Source of the DNA: Microglena sp. YARC
Lineage: Eukaryota; Chlorophyta; Chlorophyceae; Chlamydomonadales; Chlamydomonadaceae
Assembly: GCA_022414725.1 (NCBI GenBank)
Contig: CM039464.1
Span: 9,810,538 to 9,874,537, forward strand
DNA length: 64,000 nucleotides
Reading direction: 5' to 3'
Part shown: in pieces, positions 34,679 to 45,611 of the stretch
Position numbering within the stretch: position 1 is the stretch's first letter
Layout of the letters: the number at the start of each line of letters is the position of its first letter
Notes under the pieces: model-generated
Databases searched by the model: none
What the model was told of the DNA's origin: nothing
Seen by the model: only the letters and a program-made list of their open reading frames with translations
Made by a program: the position numbers and the translations under genes

Positions 34679-35678
34679 GTACGTAAATAATAGTAAATAC
34701 ATTAAAAAACGAATAAATACATAAAGAAATATATCCATACATTTTATTACATACACATGCACTGGATCCAGTACAAACTACCCCTCAAGCTGTAAGCAAA
34801 TTATGAGGAGATAAATAAATATATTTGTACGACATACACGTGTACTGCATCCAGTACAAACTGCCCCTCAAGCTGTAAGCAAATTATGAGGAGATAAATA
34901 AATATATTTGTACAACATACACGTGTACTGCATCCAGTACAAACTGCCCCTCAAGCTGTAAGCAATTTTTTAGTAAATAAATAAATACATTTTATGACAT
35001 GTACATGTACTGGATCCAGTACAAACTGCCCCTCAAGCTGTAAGCAAATTATGAGGAGATAAATAAATATATTTGTACGACATACACGTGTACTGCATCC
35101 AGTACAAACTGCCCCTCAAGCTGTAAGCAAATTATGAGTAAATAAAACAATACATTTTATGACATGCACATGTACTGGATCCAGTACAGACTGCCCCTCA
35201 AGCTGTAAGCAAATTATTAATAAATACATACACTTTATGTACTAATGTATACCATCCTAATGTTTGATTATATGTTCATACATGTTAAATAGCCTTGAGA
35301 CTTGGTTAAAAGGTAATGATAACGCCTGGTGGGGCGTGGTGTTAAGGGAGCCCGTCGTACGCGGGTAGGGAGCGGTCTCCTACCTCAACTGGACAAGCTA
35401 CTATCGCGGTTGACGACGACCTGCAACGCCAAGAGCGACCGAAGGGGGAGTCGAACCCCCGACTCTTCGTTCCTTAGCAATCTGGTCTACGAGACTTGGT
35501 TAAATGGTGTGTTTAGTGCTGATTCTGCTCTATCGCGCTCTAAGCGCACTCGGGAAATTGTACCTCATAAATTGACTTGTACCTCATAATTTTCAGCATA
35601 CCATTCATACCATACATTGGCACATGCATGTCAATATAACATGCATACACCAAAACACCTTACCTATATACATTCAAG

Positions 35679-35745
<67 letters not shown>

Positions 35746-35975
35746 CTCATGCCATGTCATGTTTTTCATATACCGGTATATGCACATACAACAACAACAA
35801 TACTCATGTTATGACATTTATGTACAGCTACAACAACAACAATACTCATGCCATTTCATGTCATGTCATGTTATGCCATGCTCATATGTGCTCTCACGAG
35901 AATCTGACAAGTATAAATAAGTTTTATCATTACATTTTTATTTTATTTTTATTTTTATACATGTTTTTTTCTTCT

Positions 35976-36009
<34 letters not shown>

Positions 36010-36357
36010 GTGGATCCCAGACTAATCATGTCAATATTCAGGAGGCATACATGGCAACACTACAGGTTCCCCCAACTGCTGTTTCCCATTGATGAATGGG
36101 GTGGACTTATTTTTCAATCTTTACTTATTTATTTAACATCCACCACAGGGTACTATATGACGCGCGCTATAGCGCAAGGTTTCGGGGCCCGAATGCACAT
36201 ACAGCAACACTCTTGTCATGCCATGTCATATATATACACATACAACACCAGTCATGTCATGTGATGTCATATATGATATATATACTCATACAACAACACT
36301 CATGTCACGTCATGTCATGTTATGTCATGTATATACACACACAACAACACTCATGTC

Positions 36358-36402
<45 letters not shown>

Positions 36403-36566
36403 TGCAAGAACAACACCCATGTCTTGTTATGTCATGTAATGTCATATATATATATACACACACAGTAACAACACCAGTCATGTCATGTGATATATATAAT
36501 CATACAACAACAGTCATGTCATGTAATGTCGTATATATACACATTCAACAACACTCATGTCATGTC

Positions 36567-36629
<63 letters not shown>

Positions 36630-36735
36630 TACAAGAACAACACCCATGTCTTGGTATGTCCTGTTATGTCATATGTATATGCACACACAGTAACAACACT
36701 AAGGTCATGTCATGTCCCGCACTGCCTCATCCCAG
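34679..36735 (+). repeat. intron 6: six donor copies, SINE, CAA and TA tracts
   Basis: Six units between 34741 and 35215 repeat CACATGTACTGGATCCAGTA, CAAACTGCCCCTCAAGCTGT and AAGCAAATTATGAG. This is the last ~50 bp of exon 6 with a GTAAGC donor, in fact closer to consensus than the GTACGT used in my model. A tRNA-type SINE (-) lies at 35311-35500, (CAA)n at 35680-35745, poly-G at 35976-36008 and a MITE end at 36146-36182. CATGTCATGTCATATATATA-type repeats fill 36200-36715, and the TCATGTCATGTC motif runs up to the exon 7 acceptor. Confidence 0.8.
35311..35500 (-). mobile_element. tRNA-derived SINE, copy 1 (truncated)
   Basis: On the minus strand it has GGGGGTTCGACTCCCCCTT, a good B box, followed by the body shared with 46592, 54624 and 59063 and ending ACGCCCCACCAGGCGTTATC. 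The A-box end is disrupted. It sits inside intron 6. Confidence 0.75.
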
Positions 36736-36842
36736 ATGCCAAGAAGTGTCCAGGTTGGACGCCCATCAGCTGTGCTATTGTTCCGAATGGAAACCAACCC
36801 TACTGGACTCATCACTGCCTCCCTGGTACCTACCCCACTGAG
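36736..36842 (+). CDS. ABCG-type transporter, exon 7 (Cys-rich domain)
   Basis: 107 bp with acceptor CATCCCAG and donor GTATGA. It enters with two bases (T + AT) and leaves in phase 0. It reads AKKCPGWTPISCAIVPNGNQ, then PYWTHHCLPGTYPTE, with three cysteines. Phases match on both sides. Confidence 0.7.
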
Positions 36843-37969
36843 GTATGAGACACTGTACCTTTTGTTTCGTGCGACCTGGTACCTACCCCACTGAGGTACG
36901 GGACACTGTACCTTTTGTATCGTGCGACCTGTTATCTACCCCACTGAGGTACGGGACACTGTACCTTTTGTTTCGTGCGACCTGGTACCTACCCCACTGA
37001 GGTACGGGACACTGTACCTTTTGTATCGTGCGACCTGTTATCTACCCCACTGAGGTACGGGACACTGTACCTTTTGTATCGTGCGACCTGTTATCTACCC
37101 CACTGAGGTATGAGACACTGTACCTTCTGTTTCGTGCGACCTGTTATCAACCCCACTGAGGTACGAGACACTGTACCTTGTGTTTCGTGCGACCTGTTAT
37201 CTACCCCACTGAGGTACGAGACACTGTACCTTTTGATTTGTGAGACGCGTTGTAAATTGAGCGACTCGGTGCGACCCTAGAAAATACAGCATACATGCAG
37301 GGTAAGTCAGTAGTGCATAGCTATAAGGAGGCCAAGTTATTATAATGAATATAAACATATGCGTAACATATTTCAAACATATTTAACAATATAAAGAATA
37401 ATCTGCTTTTTCATTGCATTGTAGGGGACGCCAAACATGTCTAAGTTAAGGATTCAAATAATAATCTGCTTTTCCAGTGCATTGCAGGGCAAGTCTCTAG
37501 TGCTGAGCTGTAAGGAGACCAAAATATTTTTATGAATTTATACCTGTGTTTAACATGTTATACAAAATATTTCAGGATACAAATAATAATCTGCTTCCCC
37601 ATTTCATTGCAGGGGAAGTCTCTAGTGCTGAGCTGTAAGAAAACCAAGTTGTTGTTATGAATATACACGTATTTTCAACATGTTATAAAAATATTTAAGT
37701 GCTGAGCTGTTTAAGGATACTATGTATTTTAAGGATGCTATTTAAGGATACAACGTATTTTGAACATGTTATAAAAATATTTAAGTGCTGAGCTGTAAGA
37801 AAACCAAGTTGTTGTTATGAATATATTTAAGGATACAACGTATTTTGAACATGTTATAAAAATATTTAAGGATACAAATAAAACTGTTTTTCTTCATGTC
37901 AGTGCAGGGAAAGCCAAAAATGTATAATTTAAAGAAACAAATCATAATCTGTTTTCCATTGCATTGCAG
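36843..37969 (+). repeat. intron 7: exon 7 donor copies, then exon 8 acceptor copies
   Basis: Eight units of ~60 bp from 36866 to 37255 repeat CCTACCCCACTGAGGTACGG, GACACTGTACCTTTTGT and TCGTGCGACCTG. This is the end of exon 7 with its GTA donor. From about 37315 to 37960, units repeat ATTGCAGGG.AAGTCTCTAG and GCTGAGCTGTAAG, the acceptor and start of exon 8, mixed with ATGAATATA filler. The two arrays meet near 37300. Confidence 0.85.
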
Positions 37970-38041
37970 GGGAAGTCTCTAGTACTGAGCTGTAAGGAGA
38001 CCAAGGCTGATGATGGATTCTTTCAGTGTTACATCACTCAG
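37970..38041 (+). CDS. ABCG-type transporter, exon 8 (Cys-bearing)
   Basis: 72 bp, phase 0 at both ends, with acceptor CATTGCAG and donor GTTGGT. It reads GKSLVLSCKETKADDGFFQC, then YITQ. It joins exon 7 in frame. Full or partial copies lie at 38178-38252, 38677-38742, 39074-39117 and 39380-39402. I chose the first as it alone has both a complete acceptor and an intact frame. Confidence 0.55.
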
Positions 38042-38409
38042 GTTGGTGAAGCAGTTTTTTTATTTTTTATTTTGTATTTATTGTTTTAGCATTGTGTAGT
38101 ATTGTTTTAGAGCAAGACAAGAAGCTGGCATGCATTCGAATCGTATAATTAAATTTGCACTGTAGCACAAACTCAGAGGAAGTCTCTAGTGCTGAGCTGT
38201 AAGGATACCAAGGCTGCTGATGGATTCTTTTAGTGTTTCATCACGCAGGTTGGTTCATTGTTTTAGTGTTTGCTTTTTAATATTTGTTTTTTAGTATTTG
38301 TTTCAGTATTTTGTAGTAATATTTTAGAGCAAGACAGAAAACTAGCATGCAATCGAATCGTATAATTAAATTCACACTGAAGCACAAACTCAGGGGAAGA
38401 CTCTAGTGC

Positions 38410-38622
38410 TATCCCCGTTCGGAACGGGATGGCTCTATCGTAGAGCGATCCCGATTGGGACGGAAGCAGGTGCGGGGTCCTATCATGTTGCTGGTTCGAA
38501 CTCCATCGAGGTCACCTGGGCCCACCCTGAGGGTCGTCGACTGGCATGGTAACTGGACTCTAGGTGTGATGTAAGCCCGTCCATCGCACACTTACGAGCC
38601 GGTTCCCTTAATACCACGTCCT
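38410..38622 (+). mobile_element. tRNA-derived SINE, second family
   Basis: TGGCTCTATCGTAGAGCG has the layout of a tRNA D-arm/A box. TGCTGGTTCGAACTCCATC about 50 bp later is a near-perfect B box. The body ends GGTTCCCTTAATACCACGTCC, close to the TTCCCTTAATACCACGCCCC tail of the other SINE family, so the two families seem to share a 3' part. It cannot be a working tRNA, as the stems do not close into a cloverleaf. Confidence 0.65.
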
Positions 38623-38754
38623 TGGAAGTGTCATTGTGACATATCTTGGAAGTTTAGATGTATTTATTTTTATCTCTAGTGCTGAGGTGTAAGGAGACCA
38701 AGGCTGAAGATGAATTCTTCCAGTGTTACAGTACTCCGGTTGGTTCACTTTTTG

Positions 38755-38965
38755 GCGGTGCCCCCCCTTCTGGGGGGCGGGAGCCCCCAGTGTTACCCAT
38801 TTGTCCGTCCGACCATCCATCCAACCATCCATCTGACCGTGATGAAGCCCGACTCGTCAGCCAACGGCCTCGTAACTAATTCGCTTCCGTTGCCACCTGT
38901 CGCTCCCTCGCGATCACTCTCCTCCAATTTTTAGCGTCCCAGGCGACGCTGCATCAAACTTGTTT
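38755..38965 (+). repeat. dispersed ~210-bp repeat with variable tetranucleotide core
   Basis: The head CCCCCCTTCTGGGGGG and CGGGAGCCCCCAG can fold. A variable (CCAT)n or (GACC)n core follows, then GATGAAGCCCGAC, GTCAGCCAACGG and CGCGATCACTCT, ending AGGCGACGCTGCATC. Copies lie at 22375-22600, 24357-24575, 24905-25110 (-), 39238-39380 and 60235-60500. No RNA polymerase III boxes or terminal repeats are seen, so its class is open. Confidence 0.8.
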
Positions 38966-39828
38966 TTTTCCGTTTTAGCCCCTCCTGTCACGGTTGGGCA
39001 AGTCCCTTGAGTCTATCTGGCCTACCCCTGGACTATAACATGCATACATACATACTTATGGGTGGGTGCAGGGATGTAGGGCTGATGATGAATTCTTCCA
39101 GTGTTACATCACTCAGGTTGTTTCAGTGTTTTTTCCGTTTTAGCCCCTCCTGTCACGGTTGGGCAAGTCCCTTTAGCCTATTTGGCCTACCCCTGGAATA
39201 ATTTATTAAGTTAACCCATATGCTGGCTTCATACAAATACGGACCGACCGACAACCGAGACGAAGCCTGACACATCAGCCAACTGTCTCATAACTAACTG
39301 GCTTCGGTCAGCTCCATCGTTGCCACCTGTCCTTCCGTTGCCAACACGCTTCGCCAATTTCTGCACCGCTTTCCATGTAGCAGTGTTACATCACTCAGGT
39401 TGGGGAAGCACTGGGTAGAGATGTAGATTTGTTTTAGAGATTTGTTTTAGATATTTGTTTTAGATATTTGTTTTAGAGCAAGACAAGAAATTAGCATGCA
39501 ATCTAATTGTAGAATTAAATTATCACTGTAGCACAAACTCTGGTCCCCTGCCTACTTCCCTCACCCGTCACCAGTAGGGTTGGCTGACGTATGAACGTAT
39601 ACGGTTATTAGGTCATACGTATATATACGCTGTATGTGTTTTCTCGAAACGTATGAGTATGAACGTATACAAAAGTATGAGTTATACTTCGAAAAGTTCC
39701 CGGCACTTCACTTTTTTGGTTTTCATTCAATTTATCTTTTAGATAGCTCATCAGAAAGCTGTTGACCTCTTCCATCACACTATGCAATAAAATTAAGCTT
39801 CTACACTCGGGTTCACACCAGGGTACTT

Positions 39829-40013
39829 CCAAGCGCGCGCTTTTGCGCGCTGGCGCGCTGCCTTTTTGAGCCCCACTGCGCGTTTCGCGCAGTTTTTTGC
39901 AACCCCCTGTGGGCGCAGCAAGCAATTTTTGCGTTTTTTGCTCAACGAAGCGCAGTTTTTTTTTTTTCAAGTGCGCTAAAGCGCTGGCCAATTTGGTCAA
40001 TGGAAGTACCCTG
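39829..40013 (+). mobile_element. hAT-type MITE, copy 5, 20 bp before exon 9
   Basis: Runs CAGGGTACTTCC to GGAAGTACCCTG, with flanks GTTCACAC and TTCCACAC (6 of 8). It ends 20 bp before the exon 9 start, so it has replaced most of the usual branch point and pyrimidine region of that intron. Confidence 0.85.
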
Positions 40014-40033
40014 TTCCACACACCGGTTCACAG

Positions 40034-40199
40034 TTACCATTTTGTTTAAATGTGGCCTGCAGTTTGATTTAGATAGCCAGGATGGCACATATCAGAGCAC
40101 CACTTATCCTTCCATTCCACAAGCTGTGCTCCTGCGTGGGCTTGAAGGATTGATGGTGCAAGCCAAGTGCAATGTGAAGATGGACAGTACCATATTGCA
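40034..40199 (+). CDS. ABCG-type transporter, exon 9 (Cys-bearing)
   Basis: It reads TILFKCGLQFDLDSQDGTYQ and on to GLMVQAKCNVKMDSTILQ, with two cysteines. The acceptor is GGTTCACAG. The donor is uncertain: GTATAG at 40200 leaves phase 2, while GTGAAG at 40174 leaves phase 0, which fits exon 10. The 49-bp satellite that starts here includes the bases around 40190-40215, which by analogy with other exons points to 40200. The start needs one base that exon 8 does not give. Confidence 0.5.
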
Positions 40200-43100
40200 G
40201 TATAGTTACATATACTTATATGATTATAACCTATTATACCATATAGCAATATAGTTATATATACTTATATGATTATAACCTATTATACCATATTGCAATA
40301 TAGTTATATATACGTAAATGATTATAACCTATTATACCATATAGCAATATAGTTATATATACTTATATGATTATAACCTATTATACCATATAGCAATATA
40401 GTTATATATACGTATATGATTATAACCTATTATACCATATTGCAATATAGTTATATATACGTATATGATTATAACCTATTATACCATATTGCAATATAGT
40501 TATATATACGTATATGATTATAACCTATTATACCACATAGCAATATAGTTATATATACGTATATGATTATACCCTATTATACCATATAGCAATATAGTTA
40601 CATATACTTATATGATTATAACCTATTATACCATATTGCAATATAGTTACATATACTTATATGATTATAACCTATTATACCATATAGCAATATAGTTATA
40701 TATACGTATATGATTATAACCTATTATACCATATTGCAATATAGTTACATATACTTATATGATTATAACCTATTATACCATATAGCAATATAGTTACATA
40801 TACTTATATGATTATAACCTATTATACCATATAGCAATATTGTTACATATACTTATATGATTATAACCTATTATACCATATAGCAATATAGTTACATATA
40901 CTTATATGATTATAACCTATTATACCATATAGCAATATAGTTACATATACTTATATGATTATAACCTATTATACCATATAGCAATATAGTTATATATACG
41001 TATATGATTATAACCTATTATACCATATTGCAATATAGTTACATATACTTATATGATTATAACCTATTATACCATATAGCAATATAGTTACATATACTTA
41101 TATGATTATAACCTATTATACCATATAGCAATATAGTTATATATACGTATATGATTATAACCTATTATACCATATTGCAATATAGTTATATATACGTATA
41201 TGATTATAACCTATTATACCATATAGCAATATAGTTATATATACGTATACGATAATTACCTATTATACCATATAGCAATATAGTAATATATACGTATATG
41301 ATAATTACCTATTATACCATATAGCAATATAGTTATATATACGTATATGATTATAACCTATTATACCATATTGCAATATAGTTACATATACGTATATGAT
41401 TATAACCTATTATACCATATTGCAATATAGTTATATATGCGTATATGATTATAACCTATTATACCATATTGCAATATAGTTACATATACTTATATGATTA
41501 TAACCTATTATACCATATTGCAATATAGTTACATCTACTTATATGATTATAACCTATTATACCATATAGCAATATAGTTATATATACGTATATGATTATA
41601 ACCTATTATACCATATTGCAATATAGTTATATATACGTATATGATTATAACCTATTATACCATATTGCAATATAGTTACATATACTTATATGATTATAAC
41701 CTATTATACCATAATGCAATATAGTTATATATACGTATATGATTATAACCTATTATACCATATTGCAATATATTTACATATACGTATATGATTATAACCT
41801 ATTATACCATATTGCAATATAGTTATATATACGTATATGATTATAACCTATTATACCATATTGCAATATAGTTACATATACTTATATGATTATAACCTAT
41901 TATACCATATTGCAATATAGTTATATATACGTATATGATTATAACCTATTATACCATATTGCAAGATAGTTATATATATGTATATGATTATAACCTATTA
42001 TACCATATTGCAAGATAGTTATATATACGTATATGATTATAACCTATTATACCATATAGCAATATTGTTACATATACTTATATGATTATAACCTATTATA
42101 CCATATTGCAATATAGTTATATATACGTATATGATTATAACCTATTATACCATATAGCAAGATAGTTATATATACGTATATGATTATAACCTATTATACC
42201 ATATTGCAATATAGTTATATATACGTATATGATTATAACCTATTATACCATATTGCAATATAGTTATATATACGTATATGATTATGACCTATTATACCAT
42301 ATTGCAATATAGTTACATATACTTATAGGATTATGACCTATTATACCATATTGCAATATAGTTACATATACTTATATGATTATAACCTATTATACCATAT
42401 TGCAATATAGTTATATATACGTATATGATTATAACCTATTATACCATATAGCAATATAGTTATATATACGTATATGATTATAACCTATTATACCATATTG
42501 CAATATAGTTATATATACGTATATGATTATAACCTATTATACCATATTGCAATATAGTTATATATACGTATATGATTATAACCTATTATACCATATTGCA
42601 ATATATTTACATATACTTATATGATTATAACCTATTATACCATATTGCAATATAGTTATATATACGTATATGATTATAACCTATTATACCATATTGCAAG
42701 ATAGTTATATATACGTATATGAGTATAACCTATTATACCATATTGCAATATAGTTACATATACTTATATGATTATAACCTATTATACCATATTGCAATAT
42801 AGTTATATATACGTATATGATTATAACCTATTATACCATATTGCAAGATAGTTCTATATACGTATATGATTATAACCTATTATACCATATTGCAATATAG
42901 TTACATATACGTATATGATTATAACCTATTATACCATATTGCAATATAGTTACATATACTTATATGATTATAACCTATTATACCATATTGCAATATAGTT
43001 ATATATACGTATATGATTATAACCTATTATACCATATTGCAATATAGTTATATATACTTATATGATTATAACCTATTATACCATATTGCAATATAGTTAC

Positions 43101-44150
43101 ATATACTTATATGATTATAACCTATTATACCATATTGCAATATAGTTATATATACGTATATGATTATAACCTATTATACCATATTGCAAGAAAGTTATAT
43201 ATACGTATATGATTATAACCTATTATACCATATTGCAAGATAGTTATATATACGTATATGATTATAACCTATTATACCATATTGCAATATAGTTATATAT
43301 ACGTATATGATTATAACCTATTATACCATATTGCAATATAGTTACATATACTTATATGATTATAACCTTTTATACCATATTGCAATATAGTTATATATAC
43401 GTATATGATTATAACCTATTATACCATATTGCAATATAGTCATATATACTTATATGATTATAACCTATTATACCATATTGCAATATAGTTACATATACTT
43501 ATATGATTATAACCTATTATACCATATTGCAATATAGTTATATATACGTATATGATTATAACCTATTATACCATATTGCAAGATAGTTATATATACGTAT
43601 ATGATTATAACCTATTATACCACATTGCAATATAGTTATATATACGTATATGATTTTTACCTATTATACCATATCGCAATATAGTTATATATACGTATAT
43701 GATTATAACCTATTATACCATATTGCAAGATAGTTATATATACGTATATGATTATAACCTATTATACCATATTGCAATATAGTTATATATACTTATATGA
43801 TTATAACCTATTATACCATATAGCAATATAGTTATATGCACGTATTTGATTATAACCTATTATACCATATAGCAATATAGTTATATATACGTATATGATT
43901 ATAACCTATTATACCATATTGCAATATAGTTATATATACTTATATGATTATAACCTATTATACCATATTGCAATATAGTTACATATACGTATATGATTAT
44001 AACCTATTATACCATATTGCAATATAGTTATATATACTTATATGATTATAACCTATTATACCATATTGCAATATAGTGATATATACGTATATGATTATAA
44101 CCTATTATACCATATTGCAATATAGTTATATATACGTATATGATTATAAC
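40190..44150 (+). repeat. 49-bp satellite, about 80 units, seeded at the exon 9 end
   Basis: The unit is ACCATATTGCAATATAGTTA, TATATACGTATATGATTATA, ACCTATTAT. The first unit overlaps the end of exon 9 (ACCATATTGCAGTATAGTTA). Variants alternate TTGCAA/TAGCAA, GTTATATA/GTTACATA and ACGTATATG/ACTTATATG, and neighbouring units share variants. It is AT-rich with no ORF. In the copies I read, GCAGT has become GCAAT or GCAAG, so the GT is gone. Confidence 0.95.
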
Positions 44151-45389
44151 CCGTTGCTGATTCATAGAGCTGCCTAGAAGGTGCTGCTTACTTGGTCTAA
44201 AACCTGTAGCTGACTCACAGAGCTGCTTAGAAGCTTCAGCATACTTGGTCTGAAAACAGTAGCTGACTTAGGGAGCTGCGTTGAAATAATGATTTGAACA
44301 TGGACAATATTAATATATTATGGGCATTGAATGGATCCCTTTGATTGGCACCGCGTTTTTGGTCGACGCGCTTTCTGGTCGTGATTTATTTTCCTGAGAT
44401 TTCGACAACCTAAGATCGCCAGAATAGTTTTTTGAGAGCTGATATGTGGAGCCAATAAAATTAGCAAAGCGGCAATACATTTAATATGAAAAAAAAAAAA
44501 AAATTAACAAAGCGGCAATACGAGGGGGGGGCAAGAAAAAAGCTGCCGTACCGCACCTTCGCTTTGGATAGAGCCTATCCTCAAACTATATAAAAAAAAA
44601 AAAAAAAAATTGAGCCAAAAATAAAGTTGTACAAAAGTTAGAGGGGTCCAAAGTTTTTTTCAACCAAAGCGGCCCAAATCTTAACTTCGCGATAAATCAC
44701 GTTTGGGTAACCCGATGAAGATGTGAGAGCATAACTGAAATGGGCTTTAAAAGATCTTTCGAATGACCCCCATTTTAGGGGGGGTAGGGTGAGGTAATTG
44801 GGTTTTAGGAGGGGGTGGGGTGGGGGTGGGGGGGGGGGTAAAAACAACTTTTAGCCAACTTTATTTTCCCCCTCTTTTTGTATGAAACGTCCACAATTCC
44901 AACTCCCATCTGAATCGGACACCATATCGAAGGTGCGGTCCAAAATCTGTCTTTCTGCCCCCCCCCTGCGGCAATACATTTAAAATTAAAAGTAAAATTA
45001 GAATGAAATTAGCAAAGCGGCAATACATTTAAAATGATAATGAAAATGAAAGTTAAAATATAATTAGCAAAGCGGCAATACCTTCAAACCCATGTAAAAG
45101 TCTTTTCCCAGGAAGTGCAATAATGACTCATACGTTTTCATACGTTGATATGCATACGTTTTTACATTCATACGTTTATACAGAATATATATGTTTGCTT
45201 CCCAACCCCAGCTAATCTCAAAGCCCATCCATTGCCCCGGGAAACTCCAATTTCTCCTCCCAGCCATTATACAAAATGATTTAATACATATGTATGTCCT
45301 ATAAATATTGATTTTTATATATATGTGTATATCCGTCCCCTCCTATAAATACATATATGTTTATCGTGTGTATGATACCAACCCTGCAG
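44151..45389. other. rest of intron 9: short repeats, no exon seen
   Basis: GTAGCTGACTCACAGAGCTG-like units occur three times at 44150-44280. ATTAGCAAAGCGGCAATAC occurs at about 44462, 44502 (truncated), 44998 and 45064, making a loose series. G-rich sequence lies at 44775-44840, and CATACGTTT repeats at 45128-45175. Nothing looks coding. Confidence 0.6.
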
Positions 45390-45611
45390 GAGGGCTCCTA
45401 CGTGTCATCCCTTGGCATGAAATGCAAGACAGGCTCATGCATATACAACTTCCCTCACCCGTCACCAGCTACTCCCGAAGCCCCTCCAGACTCTCCCATT
45501 GCTCCTCCCAGCCCACCGGATTCACCTCCCGATCCAGAGAGCCCCCCAACGCCGCCACCTCAGCCTCCCCAAGGACCTGCTCCACCTCCGCCGCCAAAGA
45601 TCCGAACAGAG
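45390..45611 (+). CDS. ABCG-type transporter, exon 10 (Pro-rich linker)
   Basis: 222 bp, phase 0 at both ends, with acceptor ACCCTGCAG and donor GTTGGT. It begins EGSYVSSLGMKCKTGSCIYN, the last two cysteines of the extracellular domain. It then has about 50 residues dominated by proline with E, D, S and Q (for example PPDSPPDPESPPTPPPQPP), ending PPKIRTE. The linker leads straight into the membrane helix of exon 11, so it is probably an extended stalk outside the membrane. Confidence 0.7.

Larger units (their letters stand above)
38042..40033 (+). repeat. intron 8: exon 8 relics, SINE-like element, dispersed repeats, MITE
   Basis: Between the four exon 8 relics lie a second SINE type (38410-38622), dispersed repeat copies (38755-38965; 39238-39380 truncated) and two copies of the TTGGGCAAGTCCC/TTTGGCCTACCCCTGG repeat. 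ACGTATAC-rich sequence lies at 39590-39690 and a MITE at 39829-40013. The phase step between exons 8 and 9 (0 versus 1) suggests that a small exon is still hidden here. Confidence 0.7.

Noticed and set aside
33800..34724. Frames of 227-275 codons rich in HTHVLHHI
   Set aside because: A 20-bp satellite is open in three frames; only the last part (exon 6) is accepted.
40190..44150. CRISPR-like or centromeric array
   Set aside because: Units are head-to-tail with no spacers, so not CRISPR. It begins at an exon edge within a gene, so a centromere is unlikely.
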